Assembly: GCF_036075115.1 (NCBI RefSeq)
Contig: NZ_CP107958.1
Span: 4,774,001-4,838,000 of the forward strand
DNA: 64,000 bases
Origin: Streptomyces sp. NBC_00377
GTDB taxonomy: Bacteria; Actinomycetota; Actinomycetes; Streptomycetales; Streptomycetaceae
Direction: 5' to 3'
Shown: positions 25,510 through 34,510 of the stretch, in pieces
Layout of the letters: each line of letters opens with the position of its first letter
Numbering within the stretch: the stretch's first letter is position 1
The notes under the pieces: generated by a model
Seen by the model: the letters and a program-made list of their open reading frames with translations, nothing else
Database searches by the model: none
Told to the model about the DNA's origin: nothing
Program-made: the position numbers and the translations under genes

Positions 25510-28500
25510 CTAGTTGGTGCCGATCCGGGCCAGCAGGTCCACGATCCTGCTCTGCACCTCCGGGCTCGTCGACCGCTCGGCCAGGAAGAGGACCGTCTCC
25601 CCCGACGCCAGCCGCGGCAGGTCCGCCTGGTCGACGGCGGCCGTGTAGACGACCAGGGGAGTGCGGTTGAGCTGGCCGTTCGCGCGTAGCCAGTCCAGGA
25701 TCCCGGACTGGTGGCGGTGCACCTGCATCAGGTCCATGACGACCAGGTTCGGCCGCAGCTGCCCCGCGAGCGTGACGGCATCCGCGTCGCTCGCCGCGCG
25801 CGCCACCTGCATCCCGCGCCGCTCCAGCGTCGAGGTCAGTGCGAGGGCGATCTCGGCGTGCTCCTCGATGAGCAGCACCCGCGGTGGATGCTGCTCGCTG
25901 TCGCGCGGCGCCAGCGCCTTCAGCAGGACGGCGGGGTCGGCGCCGTAGGCCGCCTCGCGCGTCGCCTGCCCGAGCCCGGCCGTGACCAGCACCGGAACCT
26001 CGGCGGCCACCGCTGCCGTACGCAGCGACTGCAACGCGGTACGGGTGATCGGCCCGGTCAGCGGGTCCACGAACAGCGCGGCCGGGAAAGCGGCGATCTG
26101 CGCGTCGACCTCCTCGCGCGACTGCACGATCACCGGCCGGTAGCCGCGGTCGCTGAGCGCCTGCTGTGTATGGACGTCCGGCGCGGGCCAGACCAGCAGC
26201 CGACGCGGGTTGTCCAGCGGCTCGGGCGGCAGCTCGTCGTCCAGTGGCTGCGGGCGCGGGGGATCCGCCACCTCGACGGCCCCGCCGGGCCCGTCCAGCG
26301 GCTCGGGTCCCTCGGCGGCGTTCTCGTCCGGGGCCCCTATGGCGTACGACCGTCCGGCGCCCTCGGTGCCCGGCCCACCGGGGGCGAGGCGCGTCTGCCC
26401 CGCGAGGGAGGGATGCGGGACGGGCGTCGACCCGGGTCCGGGTGCGGGTTCCGCTCCGTGCGGCGCGACGGGGGCCGGGACGGGCTGTGCCGCCGTCGGG
26501 GCCTGCGCGGCGGCGGGCTGCTCGGCCGACGGGTGCGGACGGGCCGTCTGCTCGGGGCGCGTCGCCGGGTCGGGCGGAGTGCCCAGCTTGCGGCGCCGCC
26601 CGGACCCACCCGGGGCGTGCGGGGCCGGTGTTGCCGAGGACTGCGCCGACGGCAGCCCCGGCTGCGACTGACGCATCGCCTGAGCCTGCTGCGCCTGCGC
26701 CTGCTGAAGCTGGAGTGCCTGCTGAACCTGTTGGGCCTGCTGTACCTGCACGGCCTGCCGGGTGAAGGGCACGCCCTGTCCCAGGGTGCGCACGCTGATC
26801 GCCCGCCCCTGCGTCGAGTTGGGGTCCATGGGCCGGCCCGCCCCGGACTCGGCGGGCAACGGCTGCGCCGCCCGCGGCTGCCCGACGGCGGCCTCGGGCG
26901 GAAGCGGGGTGCCTCCGCTCGGCGTCGCCGCCACCGGCGCGGGCTGCGGGGCCGAGGGAACCCGGCCCGCTTCGGCCGGGAGCGGCTGACCCTGCCCGGC
27001 CGGATTCGGTACGGCGGCAGTGCCCGGCCGGGCCCCGGCCGCCGCGACCTGCCCCGGCTGCCCGGGGATCGGCAGGCCGGGGGCCGCCGGTGCGGGAACG
27101 GGCCGACCCGCGGCCGACTGCCCAGGGCCGGGCACAGGGGCGGCAGGCGGCTGAGCGGCGGCAGCGGCAGACCGCTGGGCGCCCCCCTGCGCCGGAACAA
27201 CCTGGTGGCCACCGGCCTGCGGCTGCTGCGGTCGGGACTGCGCCTGGGCCGGGACGGCGGCTTCCGCCGGTTGGGCGACCGCCCGTCGACGGCGGCCCGT
27301 GGGCGCGCTCGTGGGGTGCGGCTGGGGCGGGGTGTGGTCGTCGGCCTGGTCGTGCGGGACGGCGTCGTGCCGCCCGTGATCGATCGCGGAGTCCGCGGCG
27401 GCGGCGCCCTGCACGGGGAACTGACCCTGTGCCTGCACGGGTTCCAGAGCCTGGGCAGGCATCGGGGCCTGACCGGGAATCAGTGCCTGACCAGGAATCG
27501 GGACCTGGCCGGGTACCTGGCCTTGCGAGGGCGCCTGCACCCTTCCCGCAGCCGGTGCCGGTGCCGGTGCCGGGACGGAGCCCGGAACGGGACCGGGAGC
27601 CGAACCCGGAACGGCGTCGGGCATCGAACCCGGTGCCGGGACCGGTCCCCGGGCCTGGCCGGCCGGCGCTGCGCCGACGGGACCGTCCGTCACCCGGTCC
27701 GCCTCCGCGGGCGGCAGGGCGAACACCGCACGGGGGCCCGCCTCCTGCGCGGCGGCGCGCTCGTTCGCGGCGGCCAGGGCACGCCGTCGGCGCCCCGTCG
27801 GCTGCCCGTCCTCAGCCTCCACCTCCGCCCCGGCATCCGTACCCGTGCCGGTGCCCGCTCCCGCTCCCGTGCCGTTTCCCGGCCCGGAGGCCTCGGCCGG
27901 TGGGCCTGCGAGCGCAGGCAGCGCGGACGGCAACGCGTTCTGAGGTTGCAGGCCCGCCGGGGCATGCCGGGCCCGCCGGCCGTCCGGCGCCGGTACACCC
28001 TGCGGCGGAACCGTGCCGCCAAGTCCCGTACCGGAGGCCGCGGTCCCCGCCGCGTGCTCGGCGGCGGTGACGACCGCGCCCTCGCTCACCCCCGCGTCGA
28101 CCCCGGGAGCCGCCCCCGCCTCCGCCCCGACGACGGCGACCTCGGCCGACCGACCACGCCGCCGCCCGGTACCGCCGTCACCGCCGGAGCCCTCCACAGC
28201 GTCCGCCTCGTCGGTGGCGGGCGACACGTCACCCGGCAGCTCGTCCGCCGCGGCGGACGCGGCCCGCCTGCGCCGCCGTCCGGTGGGAACGACTGCGTCC
28301 GCGTCGGCGCCGCCGTCGGCGCCCGGGACGTCACCGTCCAGGAAGGCGTCCACGGAGGACCGCCGGGCCCGGCGGCGCCCACCGGCGCCGTACTCGCCGG
28401 GAACCTCCTCCATCGCAGCCGCCGAGCCTGCTGGGACCGCCGCGGCCGGCGGAGCTGCCGGAACCGCGTCCGGGCCGGCCGCGAGAGCGGGCAGGGCCGA

Positions 28501-30195
28501 GGAGACGGCAGGAGCCGCCATGGCGCCCGCGCCACCGCCCAGCGGCACCTCGAGCACGTAGGCGCTGCCGCTCATGCCCGGCACCTCGTGCGTCTGGAGC
28601 ACGCCGCCGTGCGCCCGCACGATCCCCCGCACGATCGGTTCGTGCACGGGGTCGCCGCCGGCGTACGGCCCGCGCACCTCGATGCGGACGACCTCGCCGC
28701 GCTGGGCGGCCGCGACCACGACCGTGTTGTCCATGTAACCGCCCGCCGAGACGGGCGCGTTGCCCGTGGCGTCGACGCCCGCGACGTCGGCGACGAGATG
28801 CGCGAGCGCGGTCGCGAGGAGCCGCGCGTCGACCTCGGCCTCGATGGGCGGCGCGTGCACGGCGAACTGCACCCGACCCGGCCCGATGAGATCCACGGCG
28901 CCGTCGACACCGGCGGCGACGACGGCGTCGAGCATCACCTTCGTCCGGGCGATGACCTCCGACCCGGTGTCGAGACGCTGGTAACCGAGGACGTTGTCGA
29001 TGAGCGTGGTGATCCGCGAGTAGCCGGCCGACAGGTGATGGAGCACCTGGTTGGCCTCGGGCCAGAGCTGACCGGCGTCGTCCGCGGCGAGCGCGGCCAG
29101 CTCGCGGCGCAGCTCGTCCAGCGGACCGCGCAGGGAGCCCCCGAGCAGGGTGAGCAGCTGCTCGTGCCGCCCGGCGAGCGCCTCGTACCGGTCCTTCTCC
29201 CGCTCCGCGAGCGCGGCATAGCGTTCCTCGCCGGCCGCGACCTCCTCCTCGTGCTGCTCGCGCAGCTCCTCGAGCTCGGTGACGTGCTGCTGGCGCAGCG
29301 CGGTGAGGTCGGAGGCGTGCTCCTCGGAGAGCTTCTCCATCTCCTCCGCGTGCCGCTTCTCGACGCCGTCCTTCTCCTCGGCGAGGGCGTCGAAGGGCCG
29401 CCGGTCGGTGAAGGTCATGACGGCGCCGACGAGCTGGTCGCCGTCCCGCACGGGTGCGGTCGTCAGATCGACGGCGACCCTGTCCCCGCTCTTGGACCAC
29501 AGCACCTGCCCGCGCACCCGGTGCTTGCGCCCGGAGCGCAGGGTGTCGGCGAGCGGCGACTCGTCGTACGGGAACGGCGAGCCGTCGGCGCGCGAGTGCA
29601 GCACGAGGGTGTGCAGCTCCTTGGCGCCGAGATCGCTCGCCCGGTATCCCAGTATCTGGGCGGCGGCCGGATTGACGAGGACGATCCGTCCGTCGGTGTC
29701 GGTCCCGACGACGCCCTCGGACGCGGCCCGCAGGATCATCTCCGTCTGCCGCTGCGAGCGCGCCAGCTCGGCCTCGGTGTCGACGGTGCCCGACAGGTCG
29801 CGTACAACCAGCATCAGCAGTTCGTCGGAGGCGGAGGAGTAGCCGTAGCCGTCGTAGGCCTGCTGGCCGTTCTCGAGGTTGGCGCTGGTCACCTCGACCG
29901 GGAAGTCGGTGCCGTCGGTGCGGCGCGCCACCATCCGCGTCGGCTTGGTCCGGCCGCGCGGGTCCATGTGATCGGGCCGCCGCATGGACCCCGGGATGAG
30001 TTTGGAGTCGAACTGCGGCAGCAGATCCAGCAGCCCCCGCCCCACCAGAGCCGTACCCGGCGTCTCGAAGGCCTCGAGCGCGATGGTGTTCGCGTTGACG
30101 ACCGTCCCGTTGGCGTTGACCAGCAACAACGCATCGGGAAGCGCGTCGAGTATGGCTGCGAGGCGAGCAGCGCCTCGGGATGGCCTGCTGCTCAC
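25510..30195 (-). CDS. Giant PAS / degenerate histidine kinase / dual receiver protein
   Basis: A 1,561-aa protein. Two PAS domains lie at about 10-115 (AAILDALPDALLLVNANGTV) and 135-260 (MILRAASEGVVGTDTDG), a Glu/Arg coiled coil at 270-350, and a kinase-like region at 350-560. That region has GGSLRGPLDELRREL where S-H-E-L-R-x-P-L is expected and ALAHLVADVAG where the N box should be, so both His and Asn are missing. A Pro/Ala/Gln-rich disordered linker covers about 560-1320 with seven basic GRRR(R/K) motifs. A receiver-like domain without the acid pocket follows (1331-1434, LFVDPLTG), then a second (1435-1561) with EE in place of DD and a kept Asp (VVMDLMQ). GTG 30195 follows GGGAGGAAGCGACTC. 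It is probably a scaffold or sensor, not an active kinase. Confidence 0.85.
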   Translation of the reverse strand: MSSRPSRGAARLAAILDALPDALLLVNANGTVVNANTIALEAFETPGTALVGRGLLDLLPQFDSKLIPGSMRRPDHMDPRGRTKPTRMVARRTDGTDFPVEVTSANLENGQQAYDGYGYSSASDELLMLVVRDLSGTVDTEAELARSQRQTEMILRAASEGVVGTDTDGRIVLVNPAAAQILGYRASDLGAKELHTLVLHSRADGSPFPYDESPLADTLRSGRKHRVRGQVLWSKSGDRVAVDLTTAPVRDGDQLVGAVMTFTDRRPFDALAEEKDGVEKRHAEEMEKLSEEHASDLTALRQQHVTELEELREQHEEEVAAGEERYAALAEREKDRYEALAGRHEQLLTLLGGSLRGPLDELRRELAALAADDAGQLWPEANQVLHHLSAGYSRITTLIDNVLGYQRLDTGSEVIARTKVMLDAVVAAGVDGAVDLIGPGRVQFAVHAPPIEAEVDARLLATALAHLVADVAGVDATGNAPVSAGGYMDNTVVVAAAQRGEVVRIEVRGPYAGGDPVHEPIVRGIVRAHGGVLQTHEVPGMSGSAYVLEVPLGGGAGAMAAPAVSSALPALAAGPDAVPAAPPAAAVPAGSAAAMEEVPGEYGAGGRRRARRSSVDAFLDGDVPGADGGADADAVVPTGRRRRRAASAAADELPGDVSPATDEADAVEGSGGDGGTGRRRGRSAEVAVVGAEAGAAPGVDAGVSEGAVVTAAEHAAGTAASGTGLGGTVPPQGVPAPDGRRARHAPAGLQPQNALPSALPALAGPPAEASGPGNGTGAGAGTGTGTDAGAEVEAEDGQPTGRRRRALAAANERAAAQEAGPRAVFALPPAEADRVTDGPVGAAPAGQARGPVPAPGSMPDAVPGSAPGPVPGSVPAPAPAPAAGRVQAPSQGQVPGQVPIPGQALIPGQAPMPAQALEPVQAQGQFPVQGAAAADSAIDHGRHDAVPHDQADDHTPPQPHPTSAPTGRRRRAVAQPAEAAVPAQAQSRPQQPQAGGHQVVPAQGGAQRSAAAAAQPPAAPVPGPGQSAAGRPVPAPAAPGLPIPGQPGQVAAAGARPGTAAVPNPAGQGQPLPAEAGRVPSAPQPAPVAATPSGGTPLPPEAAVGQPRAAQPLPAESGAGRPMDPNSTQGRAISVRTLGQGVPFTRQAVQVQQAQQVQQALQLQQAQAQQAQAMRQSQPGLPSAQSSATPAPHAPGGSGRRRKLGTPPDPATRPEQTARPHPSAEQPAAAQAPTAAQPVPAPVAPHGAEPAPGPGSTPVPHPSLAGQTRLAPGGPGTEGAGRSYAIGAPDENAAEGPEPLDGPGGAVEVADPPRPQPLDDELPPEPLDNPRRLLVWPAPDVHTQQALSDRGYRPVIVQSREEVDAQIAAFPAALFVDPLTGPITRTALQSLRTAAVAAEVPVLVTAGLGQATREAAYGADPAVLLKALAPRDSEQHPPRVLLIEEHAEIALALTSTLERRGMQVARAASDADAVTLAGQLRPNLVVMDLMQVHRHQSGILDWLRANGQLNRTPLVVYTAAVDQADLPRLASGETVLFLAERSTSPEVQSRIVDLLARIGTN

Positions 30196-30261
30196 GAGTC
30201 GCTTCCTCCCTGTTACCGCACCTTGCCGACCGTTCGGGCCATCTTGCCAACCGGCCCGCAC

Positions 30262-30680
30262 CGTGTCACGCGAGGGAGTCTAAGGGCTGGGGTCCCGTCG
30301 GCGGCGCCGGATGAGAGGGAGCTCGCACTGCGAGGTGACACAGAACGTGTGTCCTCACCGGTCGTGACCCCTCCCTGTGCAGGAAGACCCGCTCCCGCGC
30401 CCGCCCCGCCGCCCCTCGGATCGCGCGAGACCTTCGCGCGACCTTTACGGAACCGGTGCTTCCGCCACGTACCACCTGTCCACGCACGAACGCACGAACG
30501 GGGAGGGACGCGGGGCAGTGCGGGGCGCGGCGGGGCGGAGGCGAATCGGGGCGACGGCCCCCCGGGGCCTGGCACAGGGGCGGGTGAGGAGGAAGGGGCG
30601 GGGCACGTCTGACCGTGGCGTTCGTAGCCGTGGTCGTACCCGTCGTGGCCCTGCCCGTCCTGGCCGTGGCCGTCGTGGCG
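30262..30680. other. Intergenic, low-complexity 3' region of the inhibitor gene
   Basis: 419 bp. The part next to the inhibitor stop (30600-30680) is a GTCGTGGCC/GTAGCCGTGG-type simple repeat. Near 30478-30500 ACGCACGAACGCACGAACGG repeats. No convincing gene or terminator is seen; the start-proximal part is the promoter side of the PAS gene. Confidence 0.5.
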
Positions 30681-31217
30681 TCAGCGGGCGGCCGGACGAA
30701 GATCGGGCAGCAGTGGCACAAGCCGGTCCCACCGCTCGATCTGGCAGCCGTTGCTGCGGTCGTACGTCGCGTCGACCGGGCGTCCGGCCCACCGGCCCGT
30801 GACGTGGGCGGTGGCCGGCCCGCCGTACCGCATGGTGCACACACCGCCGCTGGGCGCGGGCGCGAAGGTGTCCCTGCCCCATCGGCTGTTGCGGTCAACG
30901 GCGCGACAGGCGCTTCCCACGTCCGGGTGACTGCCACGCTCCGGGTGGCAGTACACCTCGAACGTCCCGTCGGCCCGTCCGCCGGCGTGCCGGACGGTGA
31001 CGGTGAGGTGATCACCGGAGACCCGGTCCTCCTCCTGGACGGGCGGAGGCGCGAGCGAGGCGTTGCCGCCGAGCGGCGTCAGAGCGGTGCCGGCCGTGAC
31101 GGCCTCGGCCGTCCCGGCGTACGCGGTGACGGGCCCGGCGGCCGACGAGGCGACCATGACGGCACAGGCGGCGGAGGCGGCGACGGCGAGCCGTCGGAGC
31201 GGTGTGACCTGGAACAT
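30681..31217 (-). CDS. Subtilisin inhibitor-like (SSI family) secreted protein
   Basis: A 178-aa precursor with a Sec signal peptide (residues 1-35, LRRLAVAASAACAVMVASSAAG...AYA) and a mature SSI domain. Conserved blocks are GTFEVYCHPERGSHPDVGSAC, RAVDRNSRWG, APSGGVCTMRYGGPATAHVTG and NGCQIERWDRLVP. Four cysteines give the usual two disulfides. By alignment to SSI (CPM-V), the reactive bond is probably Met-Arg in VCTMRYG, with P1 Met. Family members block extracellular subtilisin-type proteases and, in Streptomyces, timing of protease action in development. The gene is monocistronic, upstream of two tRNA genes. Confidence 0.9.
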   Translation of the reverse strand: MFQVTPLRRLAVAASAACAVMVASSAAGPVTAYAGTAEAVTAGTALTPLGGNASLAPPPVQEEDRVSGDHLTVTVRHAGGRADGTFEVYCHPERGSHPDVGSACRAVDRNSRWGRDTFAPAPSGGVCTMRYGGPATAHVTGRWAGRPVDATYDRSNGCQIERWDRLVPLLPDLRPAAR

Positions 31218-31374
31218 GACAGGACTAACGCCGCACGCCGGACGACGTTGCGCCGCGACAAGCGCTTTGCCCTGCGGCCCACCTGCCTAGTACCGTGGAC
31301 GGCGATTGGTGACACACCGCTCGACTGTGTCATCATCTGCACGCACCACTCGCACACACGCGAGCGGCTGTGCT

Positions 31375-31465
31375 GGAGGCGTCGCCTAGTCCGGTCTATG
31401 GCGCCGCACTGCTAATGCGGTTTGGGACTTCAATCCCATCGAGGGTTCAAATCCCTCCGCCTCCG
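31375..31465 (+). tRNA. tRNA-Ser (anticodon GCT)
   Basis: A 91-nt class II tRNA: acceptor GGAGGCG/CGCCTCC, anticodon arm CCGCA-CTGCTAA-TGCGG (anticodon GCT), long variable arm, T arm GAGGG-TTCAAAT-CCCTC, discriminator G. CCA is not encoded. Confidence 0.96.
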
Positions 31466-31474
31466 CGTGATCAC

Positions 31475-31505
31475 CGAAGCCCCGGTCCACTCGACCGGGG
31501 CTTCG
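31475..31505 (+). terminator. Terminator of tRNA-Ser(GCT)
   Basis: CGAAGCCCCGGTC (31475-31487) pairs perfectly with GACCGGGGCTTCG (31493-31505) over a 5-base loop, 10 bases after the tRNA. Confidence 0.85.
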
Positions 31506-31681
31506 TCGTTCCCGCCTCCCGCACCCGGGCCCCTCACGGACCCTCAGAGAGGCGTTTTCGCAGCTCACAAGCGGTATGGCAAACGGATTTCACATGTCGG
31601 CGGCAGTCATGTAATGTTCTTCCTGTCGCCGCGAGCGGGCCGGAAGGGCCGAGAGCGAAGACAGAAAAACCGAATAAACAA

Positions 31682-31754
31682 GCACTCGTAGCTTAACGGA
31701 TAGAGCATCTGACTACGGATCAGAAGGTTGCAGGTTCGAATCCTGCCGAGTGCA
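31682..31754 (+). tRNA. tRNA-Arg (anticodon ACG)
   Basis: A 73-nt tRNA: acceptor GCACTCG/CGAGTGC, anticodon arm TCTGA-CTACGGA-TCAGA (anticodon ACG, the substrate of TadA, whose gene is at 59755), T arm GCAGG-TTCGAAT-CCTGC, discriminator A. A broken integrase follows 92 bp downstream. Confidence 0.96.
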
Positions 31755-31761
31755 CAGCTGC

Positions 31762-31802
31762 CCAGAGGCCCTAAGGATCAGTCCTTAGGGCCTCTGGCTT
31801 TT
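31762..31802 (+). terminator. Terminator of tRNA-Arg
   Basis: CCAGAGGCCCTAAGGA (31762-31777) pairs perfectly with 31782-31797 across a 4-base loop and is followed by CTTTTG. Confidence 0.92.
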
Positions 31803-31845
31803 GCCTTGACGGCAGCGTTTGACGGCAACCGCCTTTGCGAGCTGA

Positions 31846-32290
31846 TCAGACGGTCACCGGGACACCGGCCGCGCCGTCGTCATGGTCCGGATCGTTGCCG
31901 TCACACCTCAGGGCATCCCCGACGCTGTCGAACGCCGAGCGCTGCGAGTCGAGGCGCACGAAGGTGTAGATGTCCATGGTCACGCGGATCGAGCTGTGGC
32001 CCAGGACTTCCATGATCATGCGGTCATCCGCGCCTGTTCGTGGGGGAGCGACGCGCACGTGTGGCGCAGGTCGTGAAAGCGGACCTTGCGGACGCCGGCC
32101 CGGATGGACAGGGCCTCGAAGGGGCGGTTGAGGTTGCGCGGCTCGATGGGGGTTCCGTTCCGGGTGGTGAAGTCGAGGCCTTGGCCCGTCCCCTTCCTGG
32201 TGTTGTCCGCCCCCTTCCGGTCAGCGATCCGTTGCGCGCGCTGAGCAGGAGCTGTCCGGGCGATCAGGCGATCGCGGTGAATTGGGGCCT
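31846..32290 (-). pseudogene. Tyrosine integrase, C-terminal half, frameshifted
   Basis: The catalytic end of a phage/ICE integrase. One frame gives AQRAQRIADRKG, GLDFTTRNGTPIEPRNLNRP and RFHDLRHTCASLPHEQ; the next frame continues GADDRMIMEVLGHSSIRVTM and DIYTFVRLDSQRSAF. Loss of one G near 32033-32035 explains the shift. The R of HDLRHT, the GHSS His and the nucleophile Tyr (DIYTF) are all visible but split between frames. The N-terminal half is replaced by an IS fragment. The position beside tRNA-Arg suggests an element that once used that tRNA as att site. Confidence 0.85.
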
Positions 32291-32294
32291 GGAG

Positions 32295-32850
32295 CCTGAC
32301 CGAACTGATCAGGGCTGCGGCATCGACGGTACCGAGGAACACGTAGCCGCGTTTGTCGTGGCGGGTAGCCACGGCCCTCGACTTCTTCAGCTTATTGACG
32401 GCGCGTTCGGCGGTGTTGCGCTTCTTGTACCGGTCCTCGTCGAATCCGGGTGGCCGTCCACCGCGGGAGCCTTTGCGCAGGCGGCCTGGCTGTCCGCCTT
32501 CTCCGGGATCGTGTACCGGATCCCCCGGCGTCGCAGGTACTGACGGCAGGGGCCGTTGCTGTAGGCCTTATCGGCCGCGAGGCTGTCCGGCTTCTTGCGG
32601 GGCCTGCCCGGCGCGAGGCGGGAAACCCGGATCTTCTCCAGTACCGACACGAACTGGGTGCAGTCCGCGCGTTGGCCGGGAGTGACGATCAGGAACATCG
32701 GTCGGCAGCGCCCGTCGGCGCTCAGGTGGATCTTGCTGGTGAAGCCGCCTCGCGAGCGGCCCAGACCCTCGCCTCCTGCACCACCTCCACCTGGCGATCG
32801 AAGGCTCTGCCACACGGTCTCGGCCTGGTGTTCTGTCACCTCGTCCCCTT
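32295..32850 (-). pseudogene. IS5-type (DDE) transposase remnant, frameshifted
   Basis: The C-terminal two thirds of an IS5-superfamily transposase. The reading begins EGLGRSRGGFTSKIHLSADG, then MFLIVTPGQRADCTQF, SLAADKAYSNGPCRQYLRRRGIRYTIPEKAD. It shifts frame near 32450-32470 and continues PGFDEDRYKKRNTAERAVNK, then ATRHDKRGYVFLGTVDAAALI. The start of the gene is missing, and the fragment abuts the integrase piece directly. No intact terminal inverted repeats are found. Confidence 0.82.
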
Positions 32851-32859
32851 TATTTATAG

Positions 32860-33219
32860 CGCCCCCGCACTCTTCCGCTCCCCGTCCGCCGGCTCCTGCC
32901 GTTCGCTGCGGCCGCAAAGTGCCAAAGTACCGGATTCAACGACCGCCTACAGTAACCACGTAGGGCGCGGTCTAAGCACCGCAAATACTCCATGAGCAGT
33001 ACACCTATAGGCAACCGGGACGATTGGGGGGATCGGTGCCTTCACCGTCGGACTGGGCCGACGGGCTATACTGCGCGAATTTCGCACACAACCAGGTGCG
33101 AAAATCGGCACCTCAAGTTTGGCTCAAGCTGATTGCCGACGTTCCGATTTACGTGCGAGAGTTCATCTCGACCGACAAGCGCAGGTGCAAGTGGTCTCTT
33201 CACAGGGGGAAATTTCGCA
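32860..33219 (+). other. Promoter region of the small secreted protein
   Basis: 360 bp with lower GC than the surroundings and no gene. A good -10-like TATACT is at 33067-33072, with an upstream TTCACC at 33041-33046 (long 20-bp spacer). The 8-bp inverted repeat TTTCGCAC/GTGCGAAA (33080-33087, 33096-33103) follows the -10 and could be an operator. Confidence 0.5.
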
Positions 33220-33603
33220 ATGAATACTGTTCGTATGGGTGCCAAGGTCACGGCTCTTGCGGTGCTGGCTCTGCCCATGCTCGGGAGCACTGCCTACGCC
33301 GCGCCGCAGGCTGGGGCCTCTGCTGCTCCGCTGGCAAGCGACGCCGTGTACACCTCGTGGGGCTGTGACAACAACCCGAGGGTGAACCGCTTCAACACGT
33401 CGTACACGCCCGGGAACAATACCGTCACCGTCTACTACAACAACCACTGCAACCACAGCGTGAAATACCGTGTGGAGTTCTTCGACACCAAGAACCAGGA
33501 GAACCACATGTCGAACTGCGTCACGGTCCCTGCCGGCGTCAAGAGCCACAAGAAGTTCGACAAGAGCATCTTCGACAACGTCACAGGCGTCTGGAAGTGC
33601 TGA
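33220..33603 (+). CDS. Small Asn/Cys-rich secreted protein
   Basis: A 127-aa precursor. The signal peptide is MNTVRMGAKVTALAVLALPMLGSTAYA, and the mature protein of about 100 aa has four cysteines (WGCDNN, NHCNHS, SNCVTV, terminal WKC), so two disulfides are likely. It is rich in Asn, Val, Tyr and Lys, unusual for this genome, and its base composition is AT-rich, pointing to horizontal origin. ATG follows AGGGGGAAATTTCGCA. A strong T-run terminator closes it. No family is recognised; the form suggests a small extracellular beta protein. Confidence 0.75.
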   Translation: MNTVRMGAKVTALAVLALPMLGSTAYAAPQAGASAAPLASDAVYTSWGCDNNPRVNRFNTSYTPGNNTVTVYYNNHCNHSVKYRVEFFDTKNQENHMSNCVTVPAGVKSHKKFDKSIFDNVTGVWKC

Positions 33604-33651
33604 CGCTGGCCTAATTTTCGCTCGCACGTCGACGGAAATTAAATGAACGGG

Positions 33652-33712
33652 ATAGACGGCTTTCGCCTGGTAAGTTTTGGCAAAATTCACCGGGTGAAAG
33701 CCGTCTATTTTT
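33652..33712 (+). terminator. Rho-independent terminator with T run
   Basis: ATAGACGGCTTTC (33652-33664) pairs perfectly with GAAAGCCGTCTAT (33696-33708) and runs into TTTTTC. It is typical of low-GC genomes and unusual here. Confidence 0.9.
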
Positions 33713-33759
33713 CTACTTGACGAGCGGAGGGTGGTCTCCTCACCCTACTGGCGTGACAT

Positions 33760-34190
33760 TTCCCGCTAGCAGGGAATGCGGCGCTTCCCACCGGCGAATG
33801 ATGGCATGAGCAGCTCCACTCTGTGGAAGATTTTCCACAGAGGTGGGTGGAACGGCTTTGGGCTGGAGCTGCCGGACTGGAACGTCTCTTCCACTCGCCA
33901 TCTTGATCCAGCGACTCGTACCGGCGTGGCCAGCGGTACTGGCGCGGGTGAGTAGCAGCGGTAGTAGGCGAGTTCTCCGGTGGTGCGATCGCGGCGGATC
34001 AGCAGCTGGCTGTTCTGTGGCGGGGTTGGGCAGGTCGATGGCGGCCCAGTCGTAGAAGCGGTGCCTCTTCGCCCCGGCTCCTGCGGACAGCTTCTGCCAG
34101 GCTCGCCTGGGCAGCTTCTTGACCAGGGTGTCCGCGCGGAACTTCCCGGCTCTGGTGGTGACTTCAGTGCCAGATCTCGATGGGGCACGA
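33760..34190 (-). pseudogene. IS701-like transposase remnant, frameshifted
   Basis: One frame gives KFRADTLVKKLPRRAWQKLS and AGAGAKRHRFYDWAAIDLPNP; the adjacent frame continues NSQLLIRRDRTTGELAYYRC and VPLATPVRVAGSRWRVEETF. These are consecutive blocks of Streptomyces IS701-family DDE transposases (the final Glu is in VEETFQ). Both ends are missing. The 10-bp inverted repeat CTCTGTGGAA/TTCCACAGAG (33819-33842) lies where homology stops. Confidence 0.78.
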
Positions 34191-34281
34191 GCCCGGACTT
34201 CGGTAGCCCGCCACCGCCCGTCAGGCGGAGCCCCACAGACCGGCGTCACCCTGTGCCAAGTCACGATCTACGCCTGGAGCA

Positions 34282-34450
34282 CTAGTGCCGCGACAGGCAA
34301 CGTTCGCCCCGTCGCGACGCCCGGCACGCACTCTCGCCGCACCGGCCGAAAGCCCAGGTACGTCCAGTACGAGGACTTCCGGCCGGCACGCCGAGAGCAC
34401 CCACCGGACGCCGCTCCTTGACGGGCAAACGTTGCCCGCCGCGGCACTAG
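34282..34450. mobile_element. MITE-like 169-bp hairpin element
   Basis: The terminal inverted repeats are 27 bp (34282-34308 versus 34424-34450, 24 matches), beginning CTAGTGCCGCG. The interior also folds back on itself imperfectly (CTCTCGCCGCACCGGCCGAA against its counterpart), so the whole element is one long palindrome. There is no coding capacity. It fits a non-autonomous miniature inverted-repeat element. Confidence 0.75.
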
Positions 34451-34510
34451 CCTGCTGCCTCTTTTGGATCTTTGCGCCCAGGGTTCCGGACGAGCGATAC
34501 AGTGCGCGCC

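Noticed and set aside
25711..30612. A 1,633-codon open frame antisense to the giant PAS gene
   Set aside because: Long antisense frames are expected from GC bias; the minus-strand product has clear domains and the plus-strand frame has none.
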